NCBI GenBank assembly: GCA_963558565.1
Contig: CAUWGX010000003.1
Location: forward strand, 1 to 64,000
From: Atopostipes sp963558565
GTDB lineage: Bacteria; Bacillota; Bacilli; Lactobacillales; Carnobacteriaceae_A
DNA: 64,000 bases
Reading direction: 5' to 3'
Shown here: positions 32,940 through 41,547 of the stretch, piece by piece
Numbering within the stretch: position 1 is the stretch's first letter
Layout: every line of letters begins with the position of its first letter
Notes under the pieces: model-generated
The model's input: the letters and a program-made list of their open reading frames with translations, nothing else
Database searches by the model: none
What the model was told of the DNA's origin: nothing
Program-made: the position numbers and the translations under genes

Positions 32940-34697
32940 TTAAATAGCTGTCGTCTCTCCGCGGTAAACAATTCCACGACGACTGTCTACAGTAATAAGC
33001 TCTCCGTGATTAATTAAGTCGGTCGCAGATTCAGCGGCAACAACCACAGGAATACCCATTGCAATACCTACAACAGCTGCATGACTGGTTAAGCCACCTT
33101 GTTCAACGACGATAGCGGAAGCTTTTTCGATCGCTGGTAGATAATCTTTATCGGTTGTTTTTACCACTAAGATTGAATCGTCATTCATTTTATCTACAGC
33201 ATCTTTCGCTGTGTCCGCAACAACTGCTCGTCCAATCACTGTATCACTACCAACACCTTGTCCTTGGACAAGCTTTGAACCGATCATTTGAATTTTCATC
33301 AAGTTCGTTGTACCACTTTCACCAACTGGTACACCAGCAGTGATCAGAATTAAGTCACCTTCTGAAGCAAATTCATGTTCAACCACATAACTCGCTGCTA
33401 AGTTAAACATATCATCTGTCGATTCAGGTTTTTCAGAAACAGCAGGTTGTACACCCCACTTAAGTGTTAAAGCTAAAGCTGTTTCTGTTGAGAAAGTAAT
33501 CGCAAAAATATCTGCTTTTGGTCGGAATTTTGAAATCATACGAGCCGTATGTCCTGATTCAGTTGCAGCGACAATTGTACCAATATTTAAGTTTTTAGCT
33601 GTGTGACCAACTGCTTGACCAATCGCTTCGGTTGTATCTCCTTGATCGAATGATCGGAGTGAATAAGCGTCTTGATCAACGAGTGAACCTTCTGTACGAA
33701 TTGCAATATTGCTCATTGTACGTACAGCTTCAACTGGATAGTCACCTGCAGCTGTTTCTCCAGATAACATGATCGCGTCTGTTCCATCAAAGATCGCGTT
33801 TGCTACGTCTGAAGCTTCTGCACGCGTTGGACGCGGGTTATCTTGCATAGAATCTAACATTTGTGTCGCTGTAATCACTGGTTTTCCAGCTAAACGAGCT
33901 TTATTAATCATGTCTTTTTGAACGATTGGGACTTCCTCTACTGGGATTTCCACTCCTAGGTCTCCACGAGCAACCATTAAACCATCAGAAACAGCGATAA
34001 TGTCTTCTAAATTATCTACTCCTTCTTGGTTTTCAATTTTAGGAATAATTTGAATATGTAGACTATCATATTCTTCTAAAATTTCTTTAATTTCTAAAAC
34101 GTCACTTGTACTACGAATGAAAGAGGCCGCAATAAAGTTAATGCCATTTTCGATACCAAATTTAATATCTGAGCGGTCTTTTTCTGTTAAACCAGGTAAG
34201 TTTAAAGAAGCACCAGGAACGTTAACTCCTTTATTATTTTTTAGTACGCCTGAGTTTAAAGCAGTGGTTACAATTTCTTGATTCTCTGTATCTATTTCAG
34301 TCACTTGAAGTTCAATCAATCCATCATCAAGTAGGATCTGCATACCCACTTCGACGTCATTAATTAAACCTTCATATGAAACAGAGAATTTTTCAGCTGT
34401 TCCTAAAACTTCTTCCATTGCAACACGAACAGTATCTCCTTTAGTAATATTGACTGTTTCGTTTTCCATTTTATGTGTTCGAATTTCTGGTCCTTTGGTA
34501 TCTAACATAATACCAACCGGTTGACCTAATCTTTCAGAAATTTCACGGATACGTTTAATTCTTGTTAAATGCTCATCATGATCACCATGCGAGAAGTTTA
34601 AACGCGCCACGTTCATTCCAGATTCTATTAATTGCTCAAGTGTTTCTTCGGACTCACTTGCTGGTCCAATCGTACATACAATTTTCGTTTTTTTCAT
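32940..34697 (-). CDS. pyk: Pyruvate kinase with C-terminal PEP-utiliser domain
   Basis: Pyk transfers phosphate from phosphoenolpyruvate to ADP, the last step of glycolysis. The 585-residue protein has the barrel with KIVCTIGPAS at the N-terminus, the signature IPKIENQEGVDN and MVARGDLGVE, the regulatory C domain, and an extra domain (about 480-585, with EQGGLTSHAAVVG) like the phosphohistidine domain of PEP-using enzymes. This extension is normal in Bacilli; it retains the TSHAA motif. It follows pfkA, forming the usual pfkA-pyk operon. Confidence 0.97.
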   Translation of the reverse strand: MKKTKIVCTIGPASESEETLEQLIESGMNVARLNFSHGDHDEHLTRIKRIREISERLGQPVGIMLDTKGPEIRTHKMENETVNITKGDTVRVAMEEVLGTAEKFSVSYEGLINDVEVGMQILLDDGLIELQVTEIDTENQEIVTTALNSGVLKNNKGVNVPGASLNLPGLTEKDRSDIKFGIENGINFIAASFIRSTSDVLEIKEILEEYDSLHIQIIPKIENQEGVDNLEDIIAVSDGLMVARGDLGVEIPVEEVPIVQKDMINKARLAGKPVITATQMLDSMQDNPRPTRAEASDVANAIFDGTDAIMLSGETAAGDYPVEAVRTMSNIAIRTEGSLVDQDAYSLRSFDQGDTTEAIGQAVGHTAKNLNIGTIVAATESGHTARMISKFRPKADIFAITFSTETALALTLKWGVQPAVSEKPESTDDMFNLAASYVVEHEFASEGDLILITAGVPVGESGTTNLMKIQMIGSKLVQGQGVGSDTVIGRAVVADTAKDAVDKMNDDSILVVKTTDKDYLPAIEKASAIVVEQGGLTSHAAVVGIAMGIPVVVAAESATDLINHGELITVDSRRGIVYRGETTAI

Positions 34698-34763
34698 GTG
34701 GGAAAATCCTTTCCTTTGTCAATGTTAAATATATTTTTTATTTTAAAGTAAATCTGTTGAAAA

Positions 34764-35726
34764 TTAAATTAAATATTTATTTAATTCATATAAGTGTAAT
34801 TTAGGTTCGTGAAGTAAATTGTCAAAAATATCATCAAATGTATGTGTTCCAATCTCTTCGTTGATTAATGCGACACAAAGGCCACTTGCACCTTCTAATA
34901 GTAATTCAACAGCTCGTGCACCGAAACGACTTCCTATCACACGGTCTCGAACAGTCGGAACGCCTCCCCGCTGGATATGTCCTAAAACGACTTCGCGGAT
35001 GTTAAAGGAATTGTCAATCGATTGAATATGTTCGATTAACTGTCGCGCAGGCATGACACCTTCTGCTAACACAATTAACCCTTGGTTCTTGCCTTTAGCA
35101 AAACCTTCTTTAATACTATTTACAATCTGATTCACATCATAGTCTGTTTCAGGGATGACAATGGCTTCTGCACCGGCACTTAAACCGCCCCAGATCGCAA
35201 TATCTCCTGCATCACGGCCCATCACCTCAACGACTAACACCCGTCCATGAGAACCGGCCGTATCTCGTACACGGTCCAAAGCTTCCGTCACTGTATTGAC
35301 TGTTGTATCGAAACCTAATGTATAATCCGTTCCTGGGATATCATTATCAATGGTTCCTGGGATCCCAATTGCTGGAAAACCTAATTTCGCTAATGATTGA
35401 GCACCGCGGAAGGATCCATCTCCACCAATTACAACGACGCCTTCAATCCCGAACTTTTCTAATTGTTCAAGTCCCTTACGTTGTCCTTCTTCAGTTTTGA
35501 ATTCTGGATAACGAGCAGAGAATAAAACTGTTCCGCCTCGATTAAGAATTCCACCCACATCTCCTGATGTGATTCGTTTGATGTCACCTTCGACTAGCCC
35601 TTTGTAGCCATTATAGATACCATATACTTCAATACCTAAAGACTCTCCACGGCGAACGACTGCACGTACTGCAGCATTCATTCCTGGGGCGTCTCCTCCA
35701 CTAGTCATTACTCCAATTCTTTTCAT
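34764..35726 (-). CDS. pfkA: ATP-dependent 6-phosphofructokinase
   Basis: PfkA commits fructose 6-phosphate to glycolysis. The 320-residue protein is the standard bacterial allosteric tetramer: GVMTSGGDAPGMN (5-17), GGDGSFRGA, the catalytic PGTIDNDIPGTD with Asp, and GHIQRGGVPTVRDR in the C-terminal half. It is first in the pfkA-pyk operon, with pyk 66 bp downstream. Confidence 0.98.
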   Translation of the reverse strand: MKRIGVMTSGGDAPGMNAAVRAVVRRGESLGIEVYGIYNGYKGLVEGDIKRITSGDVGGILNRGGTVLFSARYPEFKTEEGQRKGLEQLEKFGIEGVVVIGGDGSFRGAQSLAKLGFPAIGIPGTIDNDIPGTDYTLGFDTTVNTVTEALDRVRDTAGSHGRVLVVEVMGRDAGDIAIWGGLSAGAEAIVIPETDYDVNQIVNSIKEGFAKGKNQGLIVLAEGVMPARQLIEHIQSIDNSFNIREVVLGHIQRGGVPTVRDRVIGSRFGARAVELLLEGASGLCVALINEEIGTHTFDDIFDNLLHEPKLHLYELNKYLI

Positions 35727-35777
35727 TTCCTACCACCTTAAAAAATATATTCCATTAAATATAAACTTTCAATAGTT

Positions 35778-35806
35778 ATTCTACCATTTTTTATGGATGA
35801 AGTCTT
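35778..35806 (-). promoter_or_regulatory. Possible pfkA-pyk promoter
   Basis: On the minus strand TAGAAT (35783-35778) after TGG as an extended -10; the -35 (AAGACT) is poor. No catabolite-response element is evident here. Confidence 0.4.
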
Positions 35807-35825
35807 AGAAAATTCATTACTTTCT

Positions 35826-38800
35826 TTATTTTTCAACATTTTTCAGTACAATATTTTCATTTCCAAACATCTTTTCTAAAATTTCAAACAGTTTCGGGTG
35901 CTCAGCCGCAAAAAATTCTTTTTTAAATGGTTTTTGTTCTTTCGTTTCCTGATCATAAAGAATGACAGGTATATGACCATGATACTGTTTTAAAACTTTT
36001 TGTAAAGCTTCTAACTTCTTCATTTCCTCTTGTAACGATTGAAAGCGAATATAAAGCACTTGTTGTTTTGAGCGCACAGGCTCTTGTTTTGTTTCCGGAT
36101 GCTTTTTATTTTTGAGGGCCTCCTCGGCTTCTATAATTTTGTTGACAATAATTTTAACAGGACTTTGATTCTTTTCAACTTCTCCTTCCACTAAAATGGT
36201 GTCCCCTTCATCGAATTTTTGAATATATCGACGATGGATATTAGGGAAAAGAGTCAGCGAACCTTTGCCTGAACTATCAATGACATCCGCAAACGACATC
36301 GGGTAACCGTTCTTTGTCTGGATCCGCGTAATTTTTTCAACCACAACTAAAACTTTCATTCTTTTTTGTTGTGTCGCATCCGCTAAATAAAGAATCGAAT
36401 CGTCTTGTCGTAACACATTATACTGTTCACCCGGTTCAGCTGTAAAGTAGTAACCGGTCGCTTCAAATTCTTGATTCATTTTCTCTGTATCGGAAAGCTC
36501 CGGCTCTTCAACAATAGTCGGTGCAAACAGATCAAATAGTTCCGTATTCCCATGACTCATTTCAATACTCTCCACAATACTGGTTAAAGAGGTTAATAAA
36601 GAAGAACGCGTGTCTTGTAAATGGTCAAATGCCCCACTATAAATCAAGGGTAATATTTGATCTTCATCTAGCCAACGAGGATCCATGCGACTTAAAAAGT
36701 GAATAAGATTATTATATGCGCCACTTTCTCGTCGTTCTTGGATAATTTCTTGAATAAAGTTTCGCGGAACCCCTTTGATGAGATCTAAACCAAATCGTAT
36801 TTTTTTATCTTCGATAATTAAACCATGGTAGCTTTTATTAATATCCGGCCCTAAAAATTGCACTTGAGCTCGCTTGGCTTCTGCCACAAAAGATTTCATT
36901 TTTTCTTTACTGGCTGCATTCATCACCGCTGCATAAAAGCTCGCTGGATAATGAGCTTTTACATAAGCTAACTGATAAGCGACTTTTGAGTACGCTACTG
37001 CGTGTGACCGGTTGAAACCATAGTCCGCAAATTGTTCAATATACCCATAAACTTCTAAAGCTGTTTGTTTAGAATATCCTTTTTCTAAGGCTCCTTGAAC
37101 AAAGCTCTCGCGGCCCTCTTCGATCGCTTGGTGATCTTTTTTAGAGATGGCTCGGCGTAAAATATCCGCTTCATTCAGTGTATACCCTGCTAATTTAGAG
37201 GCCACTTGCATCACTTGTTCTTGATAAACCATCACGCCATAGGTGACTTCAAGAATATCTTTTAAATCGTCATGCGGATAACGAATCGGTTCCTGTCCAT
37301 TTTTTCTTTTAATAAAGGTATCAATCTGTTCCATGGGACCTGGTCGATATAAAGCATTAACAGCCACGACGTCTTCAAAGGTATTGGGTTGTAGTCTTTG
37401 TAATACCCGGCGAATGCCTGCAGACTCAAATTGGAAAACACCCTCTGTTTTTCCTTGTCTAAAAATTTCAAGTGTGGCTTGGTCATCAAAAGGAATTGCA
37501 TCGATATCAATCTTTTGTCCGTCATTTTCATAAGGAATAAAGCGAATGCAGTCTGCTAGAATCGAAAGATTGCGCAGACCTAAAATATCTAACTTCAGTA
37601 AACCTACATTTTCCACATCTCCCATCGTAAATTGGGTCAAATGGATATCACCGCTCCCCTTTTGTAGAGGAACTTGATGAATCAAGGGCTCGTCCGCAAT
37701 CACTACCGCCGCTGCGTGAGTAGAAACATGGCGATTACGTCCTTCGATTTTTCGAGCAACATTGTAGATTCTTTGATTTTGCTCACTTTCTGCCACCAAT
37801 TGTTTCATCGCCTGATTCTGTAAAGAATTCTCTAGAGTGACATTTGGACCACTCGGAATCGCTTGGGCCCATCTTTTTATTTCAGTTTGGGACAAGCCAA
37901 ATACACGAGCAACATCTCGAACCGCTGATTTTGCGCCATAAGTACCGATCGTCCCAATTTGCGCGACATAGTCTGAGCCGTATTTTTTATAAATATATTG
38001 CAAAATCTCTTCTCGGCGATTATCCGGAAAATCCAAATCAATGTCAGGCATCGTATAACGCTCTTTATTTAAGAAACGCTCAAATAAGAGGTCGAATTCA
38101 ATCGGATCGGCGTTCGTGATTTCTAATAAGAAGGCTACAAAGGAACCAGCAGCTGAGCCACGACCAGAACCTGTATAAATATTGTGCTTATGGGCGTAAA
38201 CCATAATATCCCAGACAATTAAAAAATAGTCGGAAAAGCCCATTTCTGAAATAACATTTAATTCTTTTTCTAAACGTTGTTCGTGAGCTTCTGTTACCTG
38301 CTTGACGCGCTTGTCTAAATTGTCGACACAAAGTTTTCTCAAATAACTCGCTGCTGTTTCTCCAGCGGGTACCGGAAAAGTCGGCATCAGTTGTCGATCA
38401 AGATCTATTTCAATATGTATATCTTGGGCAATACTTTGGGTTGCTTGCGCAGCTTCGGCAAAACCTTCTTCCTTAAAAGCAGTATAAGTCGCTTCCGGAG
38501 CTGTTAATGAAAAATCACCCGTGTCTGAAGCTAAGAAACGATTGATTTCTGCTTGATGCTCTTCGCCTAAAGGCATATCTGCTTCCAACACTTGTAAAAC
38601 CTTCGTCGGTAGCGCATCCTCTTGCGCTAAATATTGCACATTCCCAAGCGCCACTAATGGAATATCCGTATGTTTATAAAATGAAACAATAGCTGGTTCT
38701 TTATTTTGTAATGAAACGCCTAAATAAAAATGAGGGAATTGCTCATAAAAATATTGCGCCACTTCCTGGGCTTCTTGGACTTGATCCTCTGCCAACAAAG

Positions 38801-39197
38801 AAGGGACCTCACCTTCAACCCCTGGAGAGATAACCACCAAATGCTCACTCCGTACAATCACTTCTTTTAGTGGAATAAAGTCTTCGGTCAGTTGATACAT
38901 AGACGATAACTGAAGCAGTTCTTGGTACCCTTCATAGTTTTTAGCTAATAAGATCAAAGGATACGTCTGATTCTGCCCAATATGTCCTTGCAGATCAAGC
39001 GTTAAGCCGATAATAGGTTGTAAATTATAGGCTTGCGCCGTTTCGTAAAATTCAATCGCTCCATAGAGAACATTGTGATCAGTTAGTGCAATGGCTTGAT
39101 GCCCTTGTGCTTTTGCGTTTTTTACTAACTCTTCAATCGTCAACGTGCTCTTCATTAATGAATTCGTGCTAATGACCTGTAAATGCGTAAATGTCAT
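35826..39197 (-). CDS. dnaE: DNA polymerase III alpha subunit DnaE
   Basis: DnaE extends RNA primers on the lagging strand in Firmicutes before PolC takes over. The 1123-residue protein has an N-terminal PHP domain, the C-family palm with catalytic acids in MPDIDLDFPD, the fingers with SRSHAVAYSKVAYQLAY-like NRSHAVAYS, a helix-hairpin-helix region and a C-terminal OB fold. The first PHP motif reads THLQVIST instead of HLHVHS, so metal ligands are lost and proofreading by this domain is unlikely, as in other Lactobacillales DnaE. It is transcribed upstream of pfkA. Confidence 0.96.
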   Translation of the reverse strand: MTFTHLQVISTNSLMKSTLTIEELVKNAKAQGHQAIALTDHNVLYGAIEFYETAQAYNLQPIIGLTLDLQGHIGQNQTYPLILLAKNYEGYQELLQLSSMYQLTEDFIPLKEVIVRSEHLVVISPGVEGEVPSLLAEDQVQEAQEVAQYFYEQFPHFYLGVSLQNKEPAIVSFYKHTDIPLVALGNVQYLAQEDALPTKVLQVLEADMPLGEEHQAEINRFLASDTGDFSLTAPEATYTAFKEEGFAEAAQATQSIAQDIHIEIDLDRQLMPTFPVPAGETAASYLRKLCVDNLDKRVKQVTEAHEQRLEKELNVISEMGFSDYFLIVWDIMVYAHKHNIYTGSGRGSAAGSFVAFLLEITNADPIEFDLLFERFLNKERYTMPDIDLDFPDNRREEILQYIYKKYGSDYVAQIGTIGTYGAKSAVRDVARVFGLSQTEIKRWAQAIPSGPNVTLENSLQNQAMKQLVAESEQNQRIYNVARKIEGRNRHVSTHAAAVVIADEPLIHQVPLQKGSGDIHLTQFTMGDVENVGLLKLDILGLRNLSILADCIRFIPYENDGQKIDIDAIPFDDQATLEIFRQGKTEGVFQFESAGIRRVLQRLQPNTFEDVVAVNALYRPGPMEQIDTFIKRKNGQEPIRYPHDDLKDILEVTYGVMVYQEQVMQVASKLAGYTLNEADILRRAISKKDHQAIEEGRESFVQGALEKGYSKQTALEVYGYIEQFADYGFNRSHAVAYSKVAYQLAYVKAHYPASFYAAVMNAASKEKMKSFVAEAKRAQVQFLGPDINKSYHGLIIEDKKIRFGLDLIKGVPRNFIQEIIQERRESGAYNNLIHFLSRMDPRWLDEDQILPLIYSGAFDHLQDTRSSLLTSLTSIVESIEMSHGNTELFDLFAPTIVEEPELSDTEKMNQEFEATGYYFTAEPGEQYNVLRQDDSILYLADATQQKRMKVLVVVEKITRIQTKNGYPMSFADVIDSSGKGSLTLFPNIHRRYIQKFDEGDTILVEGEVEKNQSPVKIIVNKIIEAEEALKNKKHPETKQEPVRSKQQVLYIRFQSLQEEMKKLEALQKVLKQYHGHIPVILYDQETKEQKPFKKEFFAAEHPKLFEILEKMFGNENIVLKNVEK

Positions 39198-39267
39198 CTT
39201 GTCACCTCCTACCCCCTTAGTATAACAACTATTTATTAAATTTAAAATTTGATTTTTGGCTTTATAA

Positions 39268-39299
39268 AAACCTCTTGGAAATAATGTCCAAAGAGGTTT
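39268..39299 (-). terminator. yitV-yitW terminator
   Basis: AAACCTCTTGGA pairs with TCCAAAGAGGTTT with one bulge. On the minus strand TTTTTATAAAG follows. Confidence 0.75.
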
Positions 39300-39305
39300 C
39301 GTTTA

Positions 39306-39644
39306 TTATTGCATCCCGAGAGCAATCCGAGCATAACGAGTCATGCGCTCAGGATTCCAAGCAGGATACCAAATATATTTCACACGACTTGTACTGATCT
39401 GAGGGATCTCTGCTAAAGTTTCTTTCACTTCTGCTTCAATAGTCTCTGCAAAGGGACAATCCATCGTCGTCAGTGTCATTTGAACTTCACAAAAGCCGCC
39501 TTCGAATAGCTGTACCTTATAAACCAGCCCTATATTTACAATATCAATCCCTAATTCAGGATCAATGACAGACTCTAACTTTTCCAGGACATGTGTTTTT
39601 AAACTCGGATCTTCTATTAACTGTAAATCTTTTTCTTCTGACAC
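39306..39644 (-). CDS. Iron-sulfur assembly factor of the DUF59/MIP18 family (YitW/SufT-like)
   Basis: The 112-residue protein has the DUF59 fold: KLESVIDPELGIDIVNIGLVY (positions about 22-42), a conserved cysteine in TTMDCPFAE, and WNPERMT near the end. Proteins of this family help mature iron-sulfur proteins; the exact clients here are unknown. It lies next to an esterase of the YitV type, with a yitU-like phosphatase divergent beyond, the same trio as yitU-yitV-yitW in B. subtilis. Confidence 0.88.
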   Translation of the reverse strand: MSEEKDLQLIEDPSLKTHVLEKLESVIDPELGIDIVNIGLVYKVQLFEGGFCEVQMTLTTMDCPFAETIEAEVKETLAEIPQISTSRVKYIWYPAWNPERMTRYARIALGMQ

Positions 39645-39689
39645 TTTCTCTGCCCCTTTCTTCTTATGGGTCTTACTATAGCATAATTT

Positions 39690-40481
39690 TTAAAGCGATG
39701 CTTTATTATTTTTGTTTAACGTCTTATCGAAAAACTGACTCATTTTGAGAATAATAGTTTGCGGCACGCGATGTTTAACACCTGCAGAGGTTTCAAATTC
39801 AAGCTGACGACTATACGGTTCATTTTTAATCGTTTCGATAAAATGTTTAGTAATATGTATCGGCACAATAGGGTCTTCGGTACCATGCCAAAAATAGAGC
39901 GGTCGTCCAGCAATTTTTTCAGGCTGTTTGTTTAATGAAATCCCTTCTAATTCTTGGAGACGAGTGGCAATCATTTCTTGATCTAGTAAGTCATATAAAG
40001 CGGTCCCGTCAATTTTATAATTTTTCAACAGCCACTCCGTGAATTCGATCGGGTTTGGACTCCCCATCAAAACAGCCGCAGCATGAATCCATTCATACTG
40101 AGTCAACATGGCGCTAGTAGTGATTCCGCCCATCGATAAACCCGCAACGCCTATTTTATCTTTGTCCATTTTTTTCTGCTCCAGGTAGTAATTGACTAAG
40201 ACAGGAAATTCTTGCACACTTTGAACGACAATTTTCCAAAAATTCATCGGATCGTTGGCTGCTTCCACCTCAGCTCGTCTCTCTCCATGGTCTAACGCTT
40301 CAGGTAAAATGGCGCGAAATCCTTTTTGGGCTAAGACATAACCATATTCAAGGACTCTTTCTTTCCGACTTTCCCAACCATGATAGAAGAAAACAGTGGG
40401 TAATAATTCTTTTTCTTTCCCTTTAGGATATACTTCAATCACTGGAAGGTTTTCAATCGTTTGGTGTTTTAATTCAATCAT
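39690..40481 (-). CDS. Alpha/beta hydrolase, esterase (YitV-like)
   Basis: The 263-residue protein is an alpha/beta hydrolase: oxyanion region FFYHGWESRKE, nucleophile elbow GLSMGG with Ser, a late Asp in WHGTEDPIVPI and His in GVKHRVP. These form a complete triad, so it should be an active serine esterase; the substrate is unknown. It is divergent from the yitU-like gene and upstream of the DUF59 gene. Confidence 0.85.
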   Translation of the reverse strand: MIELKHQTIENLPVIEVYPKGKEKELLPTVFFYHGWESRKERVLEYGYVLAQKGFRAILPEALDHGERRAEVEAANDPMNFWKIVVQSVQEFPVLVNYYLEQKKMDKDKIGVAGLSMGGITTSAMLTQYEWIHAAAVLMGSPNPIEFTEWLLKNYKIDGTALYDLLDQEMIATRLQELEGISLNKQPEKIAGRPLYFWHGTEDPIVPIHITKHFIETIKNEPYSRQLEFETSAGVKHRVPQTIILKMSQFFDKTLNKNNKASL

Positions 40482-40518
40482 ATTTTTCTCCTTTAGTGTA
40501 ATTTATTAGTGGATTTGG

Positions 40519-40524
40519 TACAAT
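40519..40524 (+). promoter_or_regulatory. Extended -10 of the yitU-like gene
   Basis: TGGTACAAT 55 bp before the start; the -35 (TGTAAT region) is weak. Confidence 0.4.
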
Positions 40525-40579
40525 ATTTGTAGTCATTTTAAAAAATGCAAAATCATAAAGAAAGTGAGAACTCAAAAAT

Positions 40580-41395
40580 ATGGAACGAAAATTAGTTGCA
40601 ATAGATTTAGATGGTACTACTTTAAACGATGATTCAAAAATCACCCCAGAAACCAAGCAAACCATTGAAAAAGTAATTGAGCAAGGTCATATTGTCTCGA
40701 TTGCAACCGGTCGTCCTTTTCGAACAAGCTCACAATTTTATAAACAACTTGATCTCAACACACCGATGGTAAACTTTAATGGTGCTTTATGTCATCATCC
40801 GAATGATAATCATTGGGAAAATAGTTATCATCGGAAATTAGACCGTGAAGTTGCTCTAGCCTTTACCGAGCTTAAACGCTACTCGAGTATTAAATTAATC
40901 GCTGCGGAATCACGTGATCATATTTACGTCGACCGCTTGGCTGAAGATACTTATAGTGGTGGCTCCCCGCTTCGCGGTGTACAAACCGTACCCTTTACAG
41001 CAGAATATTTAAACGAAAACCCCACATCTGTGAACGTCTTTACTGCTGAAGAACATTTCATTCCTTTTCTACAAGAAATAATTATTGAACGTTATGGAAA
41101 AGATGTGGAAGTAAGAACTTGGGGCGGGCCTACTCCAACGCTTGAAATCGTCTCGCCGGGCATTCAAAAAGCAATGGGTGTTGAAAATATCGCTAATTAT
41201 TATGGGATTGACCGGAAAGACATTTTAGCTTTTGGCGATGAAGCCAATGATTACGAAATGATTCAATATGCGGGCCACGGTGTCGTCATGAAAAATGGAA
41301 TCGCCGGACTGAAAGAAGTCTCCGATGACATTACGGCAGTCACCAATCATGAAAATGGCCTCGCTAATTATTTAACCACCTATTTTGATTTATAA
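40580..41395 (+). CDS. Cof-type HAD phosphatase (YitU-like)
   Basis: The 271-residue protein is a class IIB HAD hydrolase: nucleophile in AIDLDGTTLN (Asp9, Asp11), motif II in SIATGRP, Lys in the HAD III region and metal motif GDEANDYEM. B. subtilis YitU dephosphorylates a riboflavin pathway intermediate, among other sugar phosphates; whether this one does is unknown, and no riboflavin synthesis genes are in the window. It is one of the few plus-strand genes and ends in its own terminator. Confidence 0.88.
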   Translation: MERKLVAIDLDGTTLNDDSKITPETKQTIEKVIEQGHIVSIATGRPFRTSSQFYKQLDLNTPMVNFNGALCHHPNDNHWENSYHRKLDREVALAFTELKRYSSIKLIAAESRDHIYVDRLAEDTYSGGSPLRGVQTVPFTAEYLNENPTSVNVFTAEEHFIPFLQEIIIERYGKDVEVRTWGGPTPTLEIVSPGIQKAMGVENIANYYGIDRKDILAFGDEANDYEMIQYAGHGVVMKNGIAGLKEVSDDITAVTNHENGLANYLTTYFDL

Positions 41396-41411
41396 ATAGC
41401 ATAAAGCAATC

Positions 41412-41455
41412 AAAAGAACGACTCAATCTTCAAGCATTGAATCGTTCTTTTTTCT
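41412..41455 (+). terminator. Terminator of the yitU-like gene
   Basis: AAAGAACGACTCAAT pairs with ATTGAATCGTTCTTT with one C-A mismatch, then TTTTTT on the plus strand. Confidence 0.85.
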
Positions 41456-41481
41456 GTTTCTTCTATTCATATTATTATATT

Positions 41482-41521
41482 AAAAATACCATTCAAGCGC
41501 TTAAGCGTCTGAATGGTATTT
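41482..41521 (-). terminator. opp operon terminator
   Basis: AAATACCATTCA and TGAATGGTATTT pair around an inner CGCTTAAGCG palindrome. On the minus strand TTTTTAAT follows. Confidence 0.88.
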
Positions 41522-41547
41522 GGAATATTTTCTAAATACAAAATAAA

